This document shows positions 1 through 6,852 of a stretch of DNA of 64,000 bases, in pieces. The translations under genes and the position numbers were made by a program. Numbering within the stretch: position 1 is the first letter of the stretch; each line of letters begins with the position of its first letter. Source of the stretch: a virus; IMG/VR virus record IMGVR_UViG_3300037137_001027, positions 95,508 to 159,507 of that record. The stretch is one strand, 5' to 3'. The notes below the pieces were generated by a model. It was not told the origin of the DNA. It worked only from the letters and a program-made list of their open reading frames with translations, and ran no database searches.

Positions 1-2
1 TT

Positions 3-413
3 TGCAAGCAATGCAAGAGAGAAGCATCTTTAAAGTTATTAGATAATCCAAATAGAAAGAGATATAAGACAAAGAATTCCACATATCGGCAGCACACAAA
101 TTTCAAAAAGATATACAAGGCTTATCATTCTGCTAAAAAGAGAGCAAAAAATAAGAACAGGGAGTTTGATATAAGCATAGATGATTTAATAAACTTATGG
201 GATAGTCAACAAGGGCGATGCGTACTGTCTGGTGAAAAATTTCATGAAGAACACGGAGCATATTCCGCAAGTTTAGATAGAATAGATAGTAAGAAAGGAT
301 ACACAAAGGGCAACATAAGGTTTATATTATTTGCTCTTAATTCTGCTCTTTTGGATTACGGAATAGAAACATATTTAGATATTGCGGAAGCGGTGAAAAA
401 AAATATGAGTTAG
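3..413 (+). CDS. HNH endonuclease, 5' end outside window
   Basis: The frame is open from the left edge to TAG at 411, so the start is outside the window and 136 residues are visible. The second half has hallmarks of phage HNH enzymes: a GRCVLSG segment, then ASLDRID followed by KGYTKGNIRF. The visible N-terminus reads CKQCKRE, possibly half a zinc knuckle. Enzymes of this family cut DNA and usually behave as free-standing homing endonucleases. The next frame is open upstream of its first ATG (back to 341), so this gene may have inserted beside or inside another gene; no exon border can be seen. Confidence 0.75.
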   Translation, partial: CKQCKREASLKLLDNPNRKRYKTKNSTYRQHTNFKKIYKAYHSAKKRAKNKNREFDISIDDLINLWDSQQGRCVLSGEKFHEEHGAYSASLDRIDSKKGYTKGNIRFILFALNSALLDYGIETYLDIAEAVKKNMS

Positions 414-475
414 CATTGTTTTTCCCTGAAAATCAGTTATCATGGTTTTTGACCAATTCAACAAGGGTCCAACCA

Positions 476-1126
476 ATGTACGATATTAAATCACTTGCCT
501 ACGGTTTCACCACTGAACAGGCACATGTTCTATCTTTGCCGCTCAAATTCCCTATTTGTGTATTCGACAGGGAAGCCACGTTTTACGAAAACTACTATCA
601 GAAAATTGATTTCTGGTGGTATATTGGTAGAACTCTTGCATCAACGGATGTAAAGATAGACAGGAGTGTTAATCGTTATGATGATGAGAGCAGTGATGTT
701 ATTAGCACTGCTGAGTTTATTGGCATATCTGGTCATCCTGGTTCTATACTCGGCAAAGCCGATCATATGGATTTAAGATATAAGAAAACTAGCTTCAAGA
801 AATTTAAGAAAATTAATTTGGTAAAATTATGTCATAATTGTCAGTTAAATGATCCGCATGAGCCTATAAAGAAGTATAGTGGGAGGAGCATACCGCCCAA
901 TTTATTTTATTACAGGGTAAGTGAGCCTGACGAGTTGCTTTTTAATTTCTTGTGGGGGAGGGCATTGGAGATACCGCATCAGAGTTATGATATTCCAGAG
1001 GAATTTCTGGCTAAGGAAGAACGGTTTTTGGATTATATTAAGGCTGTGCCTAAGACGTTATTTAAGATGAACGATTACAGGCATGATTTAGGTGTAATCA
1101 AGGAGTTATGGAATAGAAATGCGTAG
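476..1126 (+). CDS. hypothetical protein, 216 aa
   Basis: Function not recognised. The ATG at 476 is preceded by AAGGG seven bases upstream. A TTG at 416 would add 20 residues, and the frame stays open back to 341, overlapping the end of the HNH gene. The product is rich in aromatic residues, with a single LCHNC knuckle about 120 residues in and an acidic C-terminal third. Its stop overlaps the next start by 8 bases, so the two are probably translated together. It could be the 3' part of a gene split by the upstream endonuclease; the sequence alone does not settle this. Confidence 0.6.
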   Translation: MYDIKSLAYGFTTEQAHVLSLPLKFPICVFDREATFYENYYQKIDFWWYIGRTLASTDVKIDRSVNRYDDESSDVISTAEFIGISGHPGSILGKADHMDLRYKKTSFKKFKKINLVKLCHNCQLNDPHEPIKKYSGRSIPPNLFYYRVSEPDELLFNFLWGRALEIPHQSYDIPEEFLAKEERFLDYIKAVPKTLFKMNDYRHDLGVIKELWNRNA

Positions 1127-1514
1127 TAGACAAACATTTGAGGGCAAGTTTGGTGATTGCAGTATTGTTACGACGAGGGTTAGGGTAACGGCATCGCCAA
1201 CGGAAGAAAATACTTTTCATGTTATTTTATTTGATGTTGAATGCGATATAAAGAATTTCTTTTTACACACGTCGCCAATCCCGAAGGGGGAGGCGAGTGT
1301 TAAGTGGTATGCTAAGGTTCCGCCTAAGTGTCCAAATTGTGGGCATGAATTATACAATATGGGATTGGATCATTATGAATTAAAGGAATCTGACAGTTAC
1401 AATTATAAGGGTGTAACGGCAGAAGTGATTCAATCATATGAAGAAGATATTTTGGAACTTAAACTTCACTATGAGGTGATGGAATATGTTACCCAAGGGC
1501 AAGCAATTGGTTAA
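1119..1514 (+). CDS. hypothetical protein with one zinc-ribbon half, 131 aa
   Basis: Unrecognised small protein. A KCPNCGHEL segment near residue 70 looks like one half of a zinc ribbon, but no second cysteine pair is visible; the only other cysteines lie near the N-terminus (GDCS, VECD). The C-terminal half is acidic. It overlaps the previous gene by 8 bases and the next by 29, a tightly packed plus-strand operon. Small accessory protein of unknown role. Confidence 0.6.
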   Translation: MRSRQTFEGKFGDCSIVTTRVRVTASPTEENTFHVILFDVECDIKNFFLHTSPIPKGEASVKWYAKVPPKCPNCGHELYNMGLDHYELKESDSYNYKGVTAEVIQSYEEDILELKLHYEVMEYVTQGQAIG

Positions 1515-1902
1515 AATGCTCAAGGAAGCGGAAATAAGAAATGCCAATGAAGCAGAAGAGAAGCGTATCAAAGCTGAAATAGCAAAGGAAAAGAAGATGA
1601 AGGCAGAAGAAGTGAAGTTGAAGAAGGATGTAGAGGGTATAATTAAGCATATAGAGGAAGATATTTTTAATGCGATTAAGAAGGGGAAGAGGGAGACTGA
1701 GTTACGTTTTGGGGATGGTCACACAAGGGAGCCAGCGTGGGAGATGGCGGTTGCGCAGTTGGGGAGGTTGAACAAGGCATACAAGTTTAAGATTGATGCT
1801 ATTAGTATTCATTGTGATAATCATATAGAAGCGGCGAATGTAGATTATGTAACGGCTAGGGATTGGTATGAACCTAGATGGGAGGTAAAGATAAAATGGT
1901 AG
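1486..1902 (+). CDS. hypothetical coiled-coil protein, 138 aa
   Basis: Residues about 10-50 are almost all Lys, Glu, Ala and Ile in heptad-like order and should form a charged coiled coil. The C-terminal part (from about residue 60) looks globular, with several Trp and a HCDNH stretch. No family recognised. The ATG overlaps the preceding gene by 29 bases. The gene ends a few bases into the following small membrane-protein gene, whose ribosome binding site lies inside its 3' end. Confidence 0.55.
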   Translation: MLPKGKQLVKMLKEAEIRNANEAEEKRIKAEIAKEKKMKAEEVKLKKDVEGIIKHIEEDIFNAIKKGKRETELRFGDGHTREPAWEMAVAQLGRLNKAYKFKIDAISIHCDNHIEAANVDYVTARDWYEPRWEVKIKW

Positions 1903-2042
1903 ATTGGAAACAAACAGTTATTATATGTGTAGTTGCTATTTGTTGTACTGTTGTTTTTGGGATAGTGGTAACTGGTTGTCATGGGTGTATGCAGCAGGAC
2001 AGGGAATATAGGTTGAAGTATTTGGAGCAGCAGCGTAAATGA
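1896..2042 (+). CDS. small membrane or lipoprotein-like protein, 48 aa
   Basis: ATG at 1896 follows a strong GGGAGG ribosome binding site at 1880-1885. The product begins MVDWKQ, then has about 20 hydrophobic residues ending in VVTGCHGC, and a charged Arg/Glu/Lys tail. VTGC fits a lipobox, so this could be a small lipoprotein of the kind used as outer-membrane spanin, or simply a one-span membrane protein. It overlaps the upstream gene by 7 bases. Function is inference only. Confidence 0.5.
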   Translation: MVDWKQTVIICVVAICCTVVFGIVVTGCHGCMQQDREYRLKYLEQQRK

Positions 2043-2084
2043 TTACATTACTTATGGGATACCTGAAGAGGTAGTGAATGATTT

Positions 2085-2630
2085 ATGGAACAGTTAAGGG
2101 TTATTTTGGAAGCTCCTGGTGCCGAGGGATGTGGATTTCCAGCTAAAGACAAGTTAGAAGATCGTTTATTATTATTTGCTTTGGTATATGGATTGAAGCC
2201 AAAGGCATGTTTAGAAATAGGTTGTTATAAAGGTGGTTCTACTGAGATTATAGTAGCGGCTGGTGGGCGGGTTTTTTCCATTGACCCTGATCCGCAGATA
2301 TCGGATGAAACTTGGGGAAAAATCAAAGATCATTGTGTAATAATTAAGGGTTATTCACCAGAGAAAATTTGTGAAGCACACGCTTTGGCTAAGGCTAATT
2401 TTGATTTTATATTTATAGATGGCGACCACAACAAGGCTTACGATGATATTAGGGGTATAATGCCATATCTTGCTGACAGTGCTTATATTTTACTACATGA
2501 TTGTTATTATGTTGCTGGTGCTATTCAGAAGGCGGTCAAGGAGTTTGGTTTAGTAGATTGTGGTATATTGGGTATAAAGAGTAAGGATGGGTGGTTAGGT
2601 TCTCAGTTATTGAGATATAGCGTTACATAG
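2085..2630 (+). CDS. class I SAM-dependent methyltransferase
   Basis: 181 residues with the fold signature of the Methyltransf_24 / macrocin-O-methyltransferase-like group: SAM-binding motif I LEIGCYKGGST (about residues 43-53), an acidic end of strand 2 at FSIDPD, FIFIDGDHNKAYDDI (about 108-122, the usual metal and substrate loop) and LLHDCYY. It would transfer a methyl group from SAM to a small molecule or sugar; the substrate is unknown. The gene converges on the next gene and overlaps it tail to tail by 24 bases. Sugar O-methylation would fit the glycosyltransferases elsewhere in the window. Confidence 0.75.
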   Translation: MEQLRVILEAPGAEGCGFPAKDKLEDRLLLFALVYGLKPKACLEIGCYKGGSTEIIVAAGGRVFSIDPDPQISDETWGKIKDHCVIIKGYSPEKICEAHALAKANFDFIFIDGDHNKAYDDIRGIMPYLADSAYILLHDCYYVAGAIQKAVKEFGLVDCGILGIKSKDGWLGSQLLRYSVT

Positions 2631-3020
2631 TTCAATCGTCTTATATTTCCAGGTGACTTCCAAATTTACGGTAGGGTCGGAACTAAAGCATAGTTCCCCG
2701 AAGTTAACGGAGTGTGGCCAGACGCCTATGAAGTGGTAACTGAAGTTGGACTTTGCTTTATTTCCTAGCCAGATTTCGCCTAATTGCATACGAAGTTTAG
2801 CGGCCACGTCATCGCCACTAACTTTACCTTTCTCAAAGTAATCGGCTCCGAATTGATAGAATTCGGCAAATATATTCATTAGGGATTGACTTCTTTCTTC
2901 GCTCCATTCATTAATGGCGGGGAAGGTCGTTATTAGGCCGTTTTCGAAAGATTCATTTTTTAACGTCACTTGACCTATGAAGTGATGGTTAGGGAATTGT
3001 ACATTGATATTGTATAGCAT
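2607..3020 (-). CDS. possible tail-tube-like structural protein, 137 aa
   Basis: The C-terminal part, with a GVWPHSVNFGEL segment followed by acidic strands and LEVTWKYK, resembles the end of T4-type tube proteins (gp19 and the tube-like domains of gp48/gp54), which finish with a strand of the type VTFAYD. Size is slightly below gp19. The resemblance is by eye and weak, so a different virion or cytoplasmic role is possible. The start codon overlaps the stop of a tiny upstream ORF (TAATG). Convergent with the methyltransferase gene. Confidence 0.4.
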   Translation of the reverse strand: MLYNINVQFPNHHFIGQVTLKNESFENGLITTFPAINEWSEERSQSLMNIFAEFYQFGADYFEKGKVSGDDVAAKLRMQLGEIWLGNKAKSNFSYHFIGVWPHSVNFGELCFSSDPTVNLEVTWKYKTIELCNAISQ

Positions 3021-3109
3021 TATTTTTTCCTATTGAGTAATTTACCGAGGCCATAGCCAAAGGCATAGCCAGCGATGGAGGCGACAGCTAGGAGGAGTAG
3101 GTGGTTCAT
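3020..3109 (-). CDS. tiny one-span membrane protein, 29 aa
   Basis: A short minus-strand ORF whose TAA overlaps the ATG of the downstream gene (TAATG), a typical coupling arrangement. It encodes MNHLLLLAVASIAGYAFG followed by a short Lys/Arg-rich end, giving one hydrophobic helix with a positive C-terminus. The ribosome binding site is weak. The coupling and clean helix favour a real gene; the length keeps confidence low. Confidence 0.35.
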   Translation of the reverse strand: MNHLLLLAVASIAGYAFGYGLGKLLNRKK

Positions 3110-3175
3110 AGATATAGAGTAGTGTGGTTAAATTAATAAATTTAGATTTTGACGTTGGGATCAATAGATAAAACC

Positions 3176-3880
3176 ATGATGACTTTCAGGGAATATGTAG
3201 TTAGACGGGAGGCGAGTTCTAACATATTTCAAAATGCGGGGGCTGGAAGGGGGAGTATGGCTAGTGACGCCAGGGATGTAGTAAGTACACTTGGTTTTGC
3301 TCCTGCTGGAGCGATTGCGGCACCTTATGCAGCGGCGAAGGGATTTTTAGGAACGACTCCTGGCAAGTATCGTTCGATGGTGCGTGGTAATCCATATCTT
3401 TCAGACACGCCAGAGAGGACGAAGGTATTAGCTGGGAAGGCGTATGAAGACAGTAGTAGTTGGTTGTTAGATCGTGTTGAGCGAGAGAAGGTGCCACAGG
3501 TAAGGGGCAGGTTAATAACATCTTTACAGCAGGCGGTACAGGAATTGGACCAACATTTTCATTCTCAGCAACCGACGAAGATTACGGCTACGGGGCAGAT
3601 GGTAGGTCAGCAGGCAACGGGAATGAGTAATTTCTTTGCATTACCAGCTTCGATTATTGCGGGTATTAAGCAGGCGGCGAAGAATGTCATAGACACGTTA
3701 AATCCTGCGTATCAGAATCAATCAAATGAGTGGGCAGAGAGTGTAAACAAGATGGTATTATCTTTGGATGCTTTGAGGTCGGTATTACCAATGGAGTTGG
3801 TAGACTCATATATTAAGACATTTTTACATAATTTGGAGAAGGGCTGGGGATCAAGGGCTAGAGAAATAGGAAGGAGTTAA
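3176..3880 (+). CDS. putative head-packaged protein with capsid-targeting-like N-terminus
   Basis: The product starts MMTFREYVVRREAS, which closely resembles the T4 capsid-targeting sequence of internal proteins (M-K-T-aromatic-x-E-F-I). After that it is Ala/Gly-rich to about residue 65, then predicted helical with many Gln and no recognised domain. ATG at 3176 is followed directly by another ATG at 3179; a TTG at 3149 is also in frame. Known T4 proteins with this leader are packaged inside the prohead and cleaved by the gp21 protease. That role is inferred here. A paralogous leader starts the next gene. Confidence 0.6.
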   Translation: MMTFREYVVRREASSNIFQNAGAGRGSMASDARDVVSTLGFAPAGAIAAPYAAAKGFLGTTPGKYRSMVRGNPYLSDTPERTKVLAGKAYEDSSSWLLDRVEREKVPQVRGRLITSLQQAVQELDQHFHSQQPTKITATGQMVGQQATGMSNFFALPASIIAGIKQAAKNVIDTLNPAYQNQSNEWAESVNKMVLSLDALRSVLPMELVDSYIKTFLHNLEKGWGSRAREIGRS

Positions 3881-3888
3881 TATATAAT
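3881..3888 (+). promoter_or_regulatory. late-promoter-like box TATATAAT
   Basis: The octamer lies 4 bases before the ATG at 3893. It resembles T4 late promoters (TATAAATA). It belongs to a set of similar boxes close to start codons in this window; prediction by eye only. Confidence 0.3.
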
Positions 3889-3892
3889 CATT

Positions 3893-4114
3893 ATGGTTAA
3901 GACATTTTTAGATTGGGTAAAGATCAAGGAATCGACGGCTGCTAAGAGGGCAAGACGGGCTGCTGCTGGTATTGACATAGGTAAAGGACCGAGTATTGCA
4001 GATGCAGCAATTAATAGTTACTCTACTGCACCGCCTGCAATAAAGGATGCTATTGTAAAGCGTAACAAGCATGAGAAGAAGAAGGGTTGCGACTCTAAGC
4101 TTCCGCCGAAGTAA
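3893..4114 (+). CDS. small basic protein with capsid-targeting-like N-terminus, 73 aa
   Basis: Starts MVKTFLDWVKIKEST, matching the F-x-x-aromatic-aliphatic leader also found at 3176, 13790 and 59112. The remainder is Ala/Lys/Arg-rich and ends KKKGCDSKLPPK. The size and basic character would suit a small internal head protein that neutralises DNA, as T4 internal proteins do; this is inference. An AAGGAG lies 16 bases upstream of the ATG, further than usual. The 3' end overlaps the convergent gene by 20 bases. Confidence 0.55.
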   Translation: MVKTFLDWVKIKESTAAKRARRAAAGIDIGKGPSIADAAINSYSTAPPAIKDAIVKRNKHEKKKGCDSKLPPK

Positions 4115-4442
4115 GTCGGTGTTCCCATTCTTGTAGTCGATGGCCTTTAATTCTCTTTGCACCTTTACAGGTATCGCAAATGCCATTACTTTCAAAGCCT
4201 GCACGGAAGCCAGTAGGGATACCTTTTAGGTCTTTACAATCACGGCAATGCAGACCTTTTTCTTCGATTTCATTTTCTCTGAGCCAAGTCATAAGGCAGT
4301 TAGTATTACAGAAATAAAAGGGCCAAGTTTCCATTTCATGATGGTGGCACTTTTCGCACAAATGGCTTTCAATATAGAACTTAAGTTCAAAGTCGAACAT
4401 GCCTGATTTCTTGCATTGGTCGCAATGGATGATACTAAGCAT
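4095..4442 (-). CDS. multi-zinc-knuckle protein, 115 aa
   Basis: The ATG at 4442 has an AAGGAG site just upstream; a longer frame to 4472 lacks one. The protein carries four cysteine pairs: CDQC near the start, CEKCHHHE, CRDC and CDTC, plus an FCNTNC, consistent with several zinc-binding knuckles. The last two pairs (CRDC ... CDTCKGAKRI) look like half of a DnaJ-type zinc domain. Binding to nucleic acid or protein is likely but not shown. It is the last gene of the long minus-strand operon descending from 9907. Confidence 0.6.
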   Translation of the reverse strand: MLSIIHCDQCKKSGMFDFELKFYIESHLCEKCHHHEMETWPFYFCNTNCLMTWLRENEIEEKGLHCRDCKDLKGIPTGFRAGFESNGICDTCKGAKRIKGHRLQEWEHRLTSAEA

Positions 4443-4450
4443 AAAGCTCC

Positions 4451-4681
4451 TTAATCTGGATCGCCCCACCAACCAGGAGGGCAGCCTGCTTTTTGGTATT
4501 CCTCCATCATTTTTTTATCGTGTTCTTTGCTTGCCAGGTCTAATTGTTCTTCATAATCAACATGGGCGCTCCAACCGAGGAGCGCCCAATGTTTTACGGA
4601 GTTTCTTTTTGGGGCTGGGACTTTATGTTTATAATTGTCCCACCATTCTTGGAAGCCTTCAGGAATTTTTGCTTTTGTCAT
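4451..4681 (-). CDS. hypothetical protein, 76 aa
   Basis: Unrecognised small protein with five Trp, including a GFQEWWDNY segment near the N-terminus and GWWGD at the end. Its ATG overlaps the TAA of the upstream gene (TAATG), so translation is coupled. The coding sequence contains a perfect 10-bp inverted repeat at 4563-4588. Part of the minus-strand early-type cluster. Confidence 0.55.
   Translation of the reverse strand: MTKAKIPEGFQEWWDNYKHKVPAPKRNSVKHWALLGWSAHVDYEEQLDLASKEHDKKMMEEYQKAGCPPGWWGDPD
4563..4588. repeat. perfect 10-bp inverted repeat inside a gene
   Basis: TGGGCGCTCC and its complement are separated by the six bases AACCGA. The stem is GC-rich in an AT-rich genome and lies inside the gene at 4451-4681. 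There is no T-tract, so it is not a standard terminator. It may be an mRNA stability or processing structure. Confidence 0.6.
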
Positions 4682-5007
4682 TAGACACTCACAGCAGCTA
4701 GACTTTGCTTAGTTAAGAGGGCTGGATAGTCACCACTATCGAACTTTTCAATGAATTTAGAGACTGCCGATGGGTAGGCAACGACATGATCTTCACCTTT
4801 ATAGGTGAATTCTAGTTCTGACGTTACAGAAAGTCCCTTCAAATTCTTGAATTGTTTTCTGATGACTTTAGCGATTGGACAATTATTACCATCAGCCAGT
4901 ACGCCCTTGATTTTCAATGCAGTAAGATTTTCTGCAATCTTATTGGGGCCAGAACCTAGTGTCTTCAAGAAAGTTACAATTTCTTTGTCAATTTGTGTTG
5001 CAGCCAT
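4681..5007 (-). CDS. hypothetical protein, 108 aa
   Basis: Small soluble protein, no family recognised. Helical N-terminal half (DKEIVTFLKTLG ... IAENLTALKIKGVLA), then NNCPIAKVIRKQF and a short beta-rich section (ELEFTYKGEDHVVAYP). The single Cys in NNCPIAK stands at the start of a helix. Its 5' end overlaps the upstream gene by 20 bases and its TAA overlaps the next ATG, so it is fully embedded in the minus-strand operon. Unknown role. Confidence 0.6.
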   Translation of the reverse strand: MAATQIDKEIVTFLKTLGSGPNKIAENLTALKIKGVLADGNNCPIAKVIRKQFKNLKGLSVTSELEFTYKGEDHVVAYPSAVSKFIEKFDSGDYPALLTKQSLAAVSV

Positions 5008-5419
5008 GTTTCACGTCCTTTTTCCATTTACAGTAGGTTAATAGTGAAGATACAATCAATCCAAACAGGATCATACCACCGAATATCCAATCATGGTAGA
5101 GAAATTGAGTCTTTTTGTCAACAAAAAAATCTATGGTTAGTGCGACAAGGAAAGCGAAGCCAAACCAATACAAAAAGAACGATCTGAAAAGGTCTGCTCT
5201 TTTTTCTTTCCTGTTACGTTCGGTCTGTGCTTGTTCCGTCTGGCCTGTAAGTTCGTCTAGCTTATCAGCCAGTAATCTGACTTCATTAATCAGGAAAGTA
5301 GTTTCTTTTACATGGTGGTTGTCCAAGTCTTTATAACGATCTTCCCAGGACTTGGATTCGTCCTCGGTATATCGTTTAACTTTGATCCACTTATAATCGG
5401 CATAGTGTTCTTTGTTCAT
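4988..5419 (-). CDS. two-span membrane protein with coiled coil, 143 aa
   Basis: The start at 5419 overlaps the TGA of the upstream gene (ATGA), so translation is probably coupled. Residues 1-75 are polar with a Leu/Gln/Glu-rich coiled-coil stretch, followed by two hydrophobic segments at about 82-101 and 112-131 and a Lys-rich cytoplasmic tail. It is one of several small membrane proteins in a row. Possible roles are holin-like, superinfection exclusion or membrane remodelling; none can be chosen from sequence. Confidence 0.6.
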   Translation of the reverse strand: MNKEHYADYKWIKVKRYTEDESKSWEDRYKDLDNHHVKETTFLINEVRLLADKLDELTGQTEQAQTERNRKEKRADLFRSFFLYWFGFAFLVALTIDFFVDKKTQFLYHDWIFGGMILFGLIVSSLLTYCKWKKDVKHGCNTN

Positions 5420-5754
5420 AGGATAAAAGCGAAAAAGATAAATGTTAAAGCTAGAAATATCACACAAAGACGCCAGATGGTTCCCCACCATCCTAAAGCC
5501 AAGCCGTTTGGATGGTCTATTTGCCATTCACAATAATCCATTGAACGTTCTCGTTCCATCCAACCATAGTCTATAAACTCTGTTAATTTGCCGTTAATAT
5601 ACAATTTAGTAGGATTTCCGTTTGGATCAAGAGAGGCATCTATTTCTGCCCAATTACCATTTTTCTCATATCGCAGGACATTACGGATTTCATCTAACTT
5701 CCATTTGGTTACAGGGTCTTTATTAGTATATCGCGTGCTTAGATAGTCTTTCAT
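5416..5754 (-). CDS. C-terminally anchored membrane protein, 112 aa
   Basis: A polar domain of about 90 residues (a beta-type stretch with KLYINGKLTEFIDYGW) is followed by one strongly hydrophobic C-terminal helix rich in Phe, Leu and Ile that ends the protein, so it is probably tail-anchored with the main domain in the cytoplasm. Its stop overlaps the start of the downstream membrane-protein gene. No family recognised. An AAAGGAG lies upstream of the ATG. Confidence 0.6.
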   Translation of the reverse strand: MKDYLSTRYTNKDPVTKWKLDEIRNVLRYEKNGNWAEIDASLDPNGNPTKLYINGKLTEFIDYGWMERERSMDYCEWQIDHPNGLALGWWGTIWRLCVIFLALTFIFFAFIL

Positions 5755-5879
5755 TTCGACATACTCCTTTGTTGGTTTACCAGGAACCCCAAGATCAAAA
5801 AGCCACAGCCATTAGGTAATATAAGTCCAGATTTCCCTGGAAGTGCAAAGCCAATTACCTAACTGAATTCCCAGCCTTA

Positions 5880-6026
5880 CTATAACATTTCGGACAAAGT
5901 GTGACATACCTCTGCATGAGTGCAAGTTGCGATTCCTTCATCCTTTTTAAGTTTCTTGTCGCACCAAGAACACTTCTTTTTAGGATGGCCCTCGCCAACA
6001 CCCGCAGATACTATTTTAATTTTCAT
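5880..6026 (-). CDS. small zinc-knuckle protein, 48 aa
   Basis: A short ORF starting MKIKIVSAGVGEGHPKKKC. The C-x2-C pair (CSWC) and a later C-T-H-A-E-V-C cluster make a plausible single zinc site. It lies between two membrane-protein genes of the same strand, and only a weak GGGAA ribosome binding site is seen. The conserved-looking cysteine layout supports a real gene. Possibly a regulator or adaptor. Confidence 0.5.
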   Translation of the reverse strand: MKIKIVSAGVGEGHPKKKCSWCDKKLKKDEGIATCTHAEVCHTLSEML

Positions 6027-6051
6027 GGTGGCACGGATTCCCAATAAGGTT

Positions 6052-6216
6052 TCATCGTGGTTTAATGAGTTCTTGTACTTTATAATGGTATTCGTATTCT
6101 GCCTTTTGACAACAGACGCCGCCTATTACTAATGCAATACCTAGAATGGTTGCACAAATAATAAAAATGATGGTTGTAGTTTTATCGTTAGTTAGTCTAT
6201 CCCATATGTCTGCCAT
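6052..6216 (-). CDS. one-span membrane protein, 54 aa
   Basis: Starts MADIWDRLTNDKTT at 6216; the longer open frame upstream belongs to the neighbouring gene. One long hydrophobic helix (about residues 15-37) contains several Ile, Gly and two Cys, followed by a charged, Tyr-rich tail. It starts one base after the stop of the upstream two-span membrane protein. Probably a small inner-membrane protein expressed together with it. Confidence 0.55.
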   Translation of the reverse strand: MADIWDRLTNDKTTTIIFIICATILGIALVIGGVCCQKAEYEYHYKVQELIKPR

Positions 6217-6217
6217 T

Positions 6218-6424
6218 TTATTCTGCCTTCTTCCTTCCCCAAACGTCGTGTTTCCACTCGTAATAGACGATCCACAAACCACCTAATACACCGCAAGCGA
6301 TAGCGGTTTTATCGGCCACGTCTTTATCAAATATGGCAACGATGCTACAGATGATTAGTGTTGGGGCTAGCACAATCAAGTATAGCTTTAGGGTTCGTTT
6401 CAGGTCTATCCAGAATTTACGCAT
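6218..6424 (-). CDS. two-span membrane protein, 68 aa
   Basis: Positively charged N-terminus (MRKFWIDLKRTLK), a hydrophobic helix at about residues 14-33, a short polar loop (DKDVADKT), a second helix at about 41-56, and a basic tail (GRKKAE). The size and topology fit small phage holin-like or toxin-like membrane proteins, but no family was recognised. It is the first of three closely packed genes for small membrane or zinc proteins. Confidence 0.55.
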   Translation of the reverse strand: MRKFWIDLKRTLKLYLIVLAPTLIICSIVAIFDKDVADKTAIACGVLGGLWIVYYEWKHDVWGRKKAE

Positions 6425-6427
6425 AGA

Positions 6428-6661
6428 TTATGGCCGCGCCTGTCTATTTAAATCAAAATATTGCTTGGCAACGTCGGGGTAAATTTTGGTAAGTACCTTT
6501 AGCACCCGTAGTTCAGCGGCAGCATATTCTCCACCTTCTGGTCTGCCTTCGATAGCGTGGTTATTTTCGATGAGGCTACTCATGCCTTCGAAAGAGGCCA
6601 CACTAAAGGCACCTAAAATAACATGCGCCATATCACGATCAATAGGAATAGTAATGTCCAT
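6428..6661 (-). CDS. hypothetical protein, 77 aa
   Basis: The start at 6661 is set by an AAGGAG seven bases upstream, rather than a longer frame to 6706. The protein begins MDITIPIDRDMAHVILGAF and is mostly helical, with an Ala/Glu-rich middle. No domain recognised. It lies three bases before the two-span membrane protein gene in the same operon. Confidence 0.55.
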   Translation of the reverse strand: MDITIPIDRDMAHVILGAFSVASFEGMSSLIENNHAIEGRPEGGEYAAAELRVLKVLTKIYPDVAKQYFDLNRQARP

Positions 6662-6674
6662 TAGTTGCTCCTTA

Positions 6675-6851
6675 TTAGTACCCTTCAAATTCAGGCAACA
6701 AATCATATTCTTCTTGTGTCATTTCTTTAAGAATGATCTTAACTTCTTTGACACCATCAACTAAGTGCATTTTTACTTCTTCTAAAGCTTCATCTATATT
6801 GTCAAAAGAACAAGCGGCGAAGTCTTTAGGTTTTACATAATAAACGTCCAT
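6675..6851 (-). CDS. hypothetical acidic protein, 58 aa
   Basis: Begins MDVYYVKPKDFAACSFDNID and continues as an acidic alpha/beta protein ending EYDLLPEFEGY. The ATG at 6851 sits one base after the stop of the upstream gene, so the operon continues. Clean codon structure and tight spacing support it. No family recognised. Confidence 0.5.
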   Translation of the reverse strand: MDVYYVKPKDFAACSFDNIDEALEEVKMHLVDGVKEVKIILKEMTQEEYDLLPEFEGY

Positions 6852-6852
6852 T

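Noticed and set aside
2017-2099. Short plus-strand frame reading DYITYGIPEEVVNDLWNS
   Set aside because: No ATG, GTG or TTG start in frame after the preceding stop; overlaps real gene ends.
5758-5865. 35-codon hydrophobic frame on the minus strand before the gene at 5754
   Set aside because: No usable start codon; only GTA or ATT at the beginning of the open frame.
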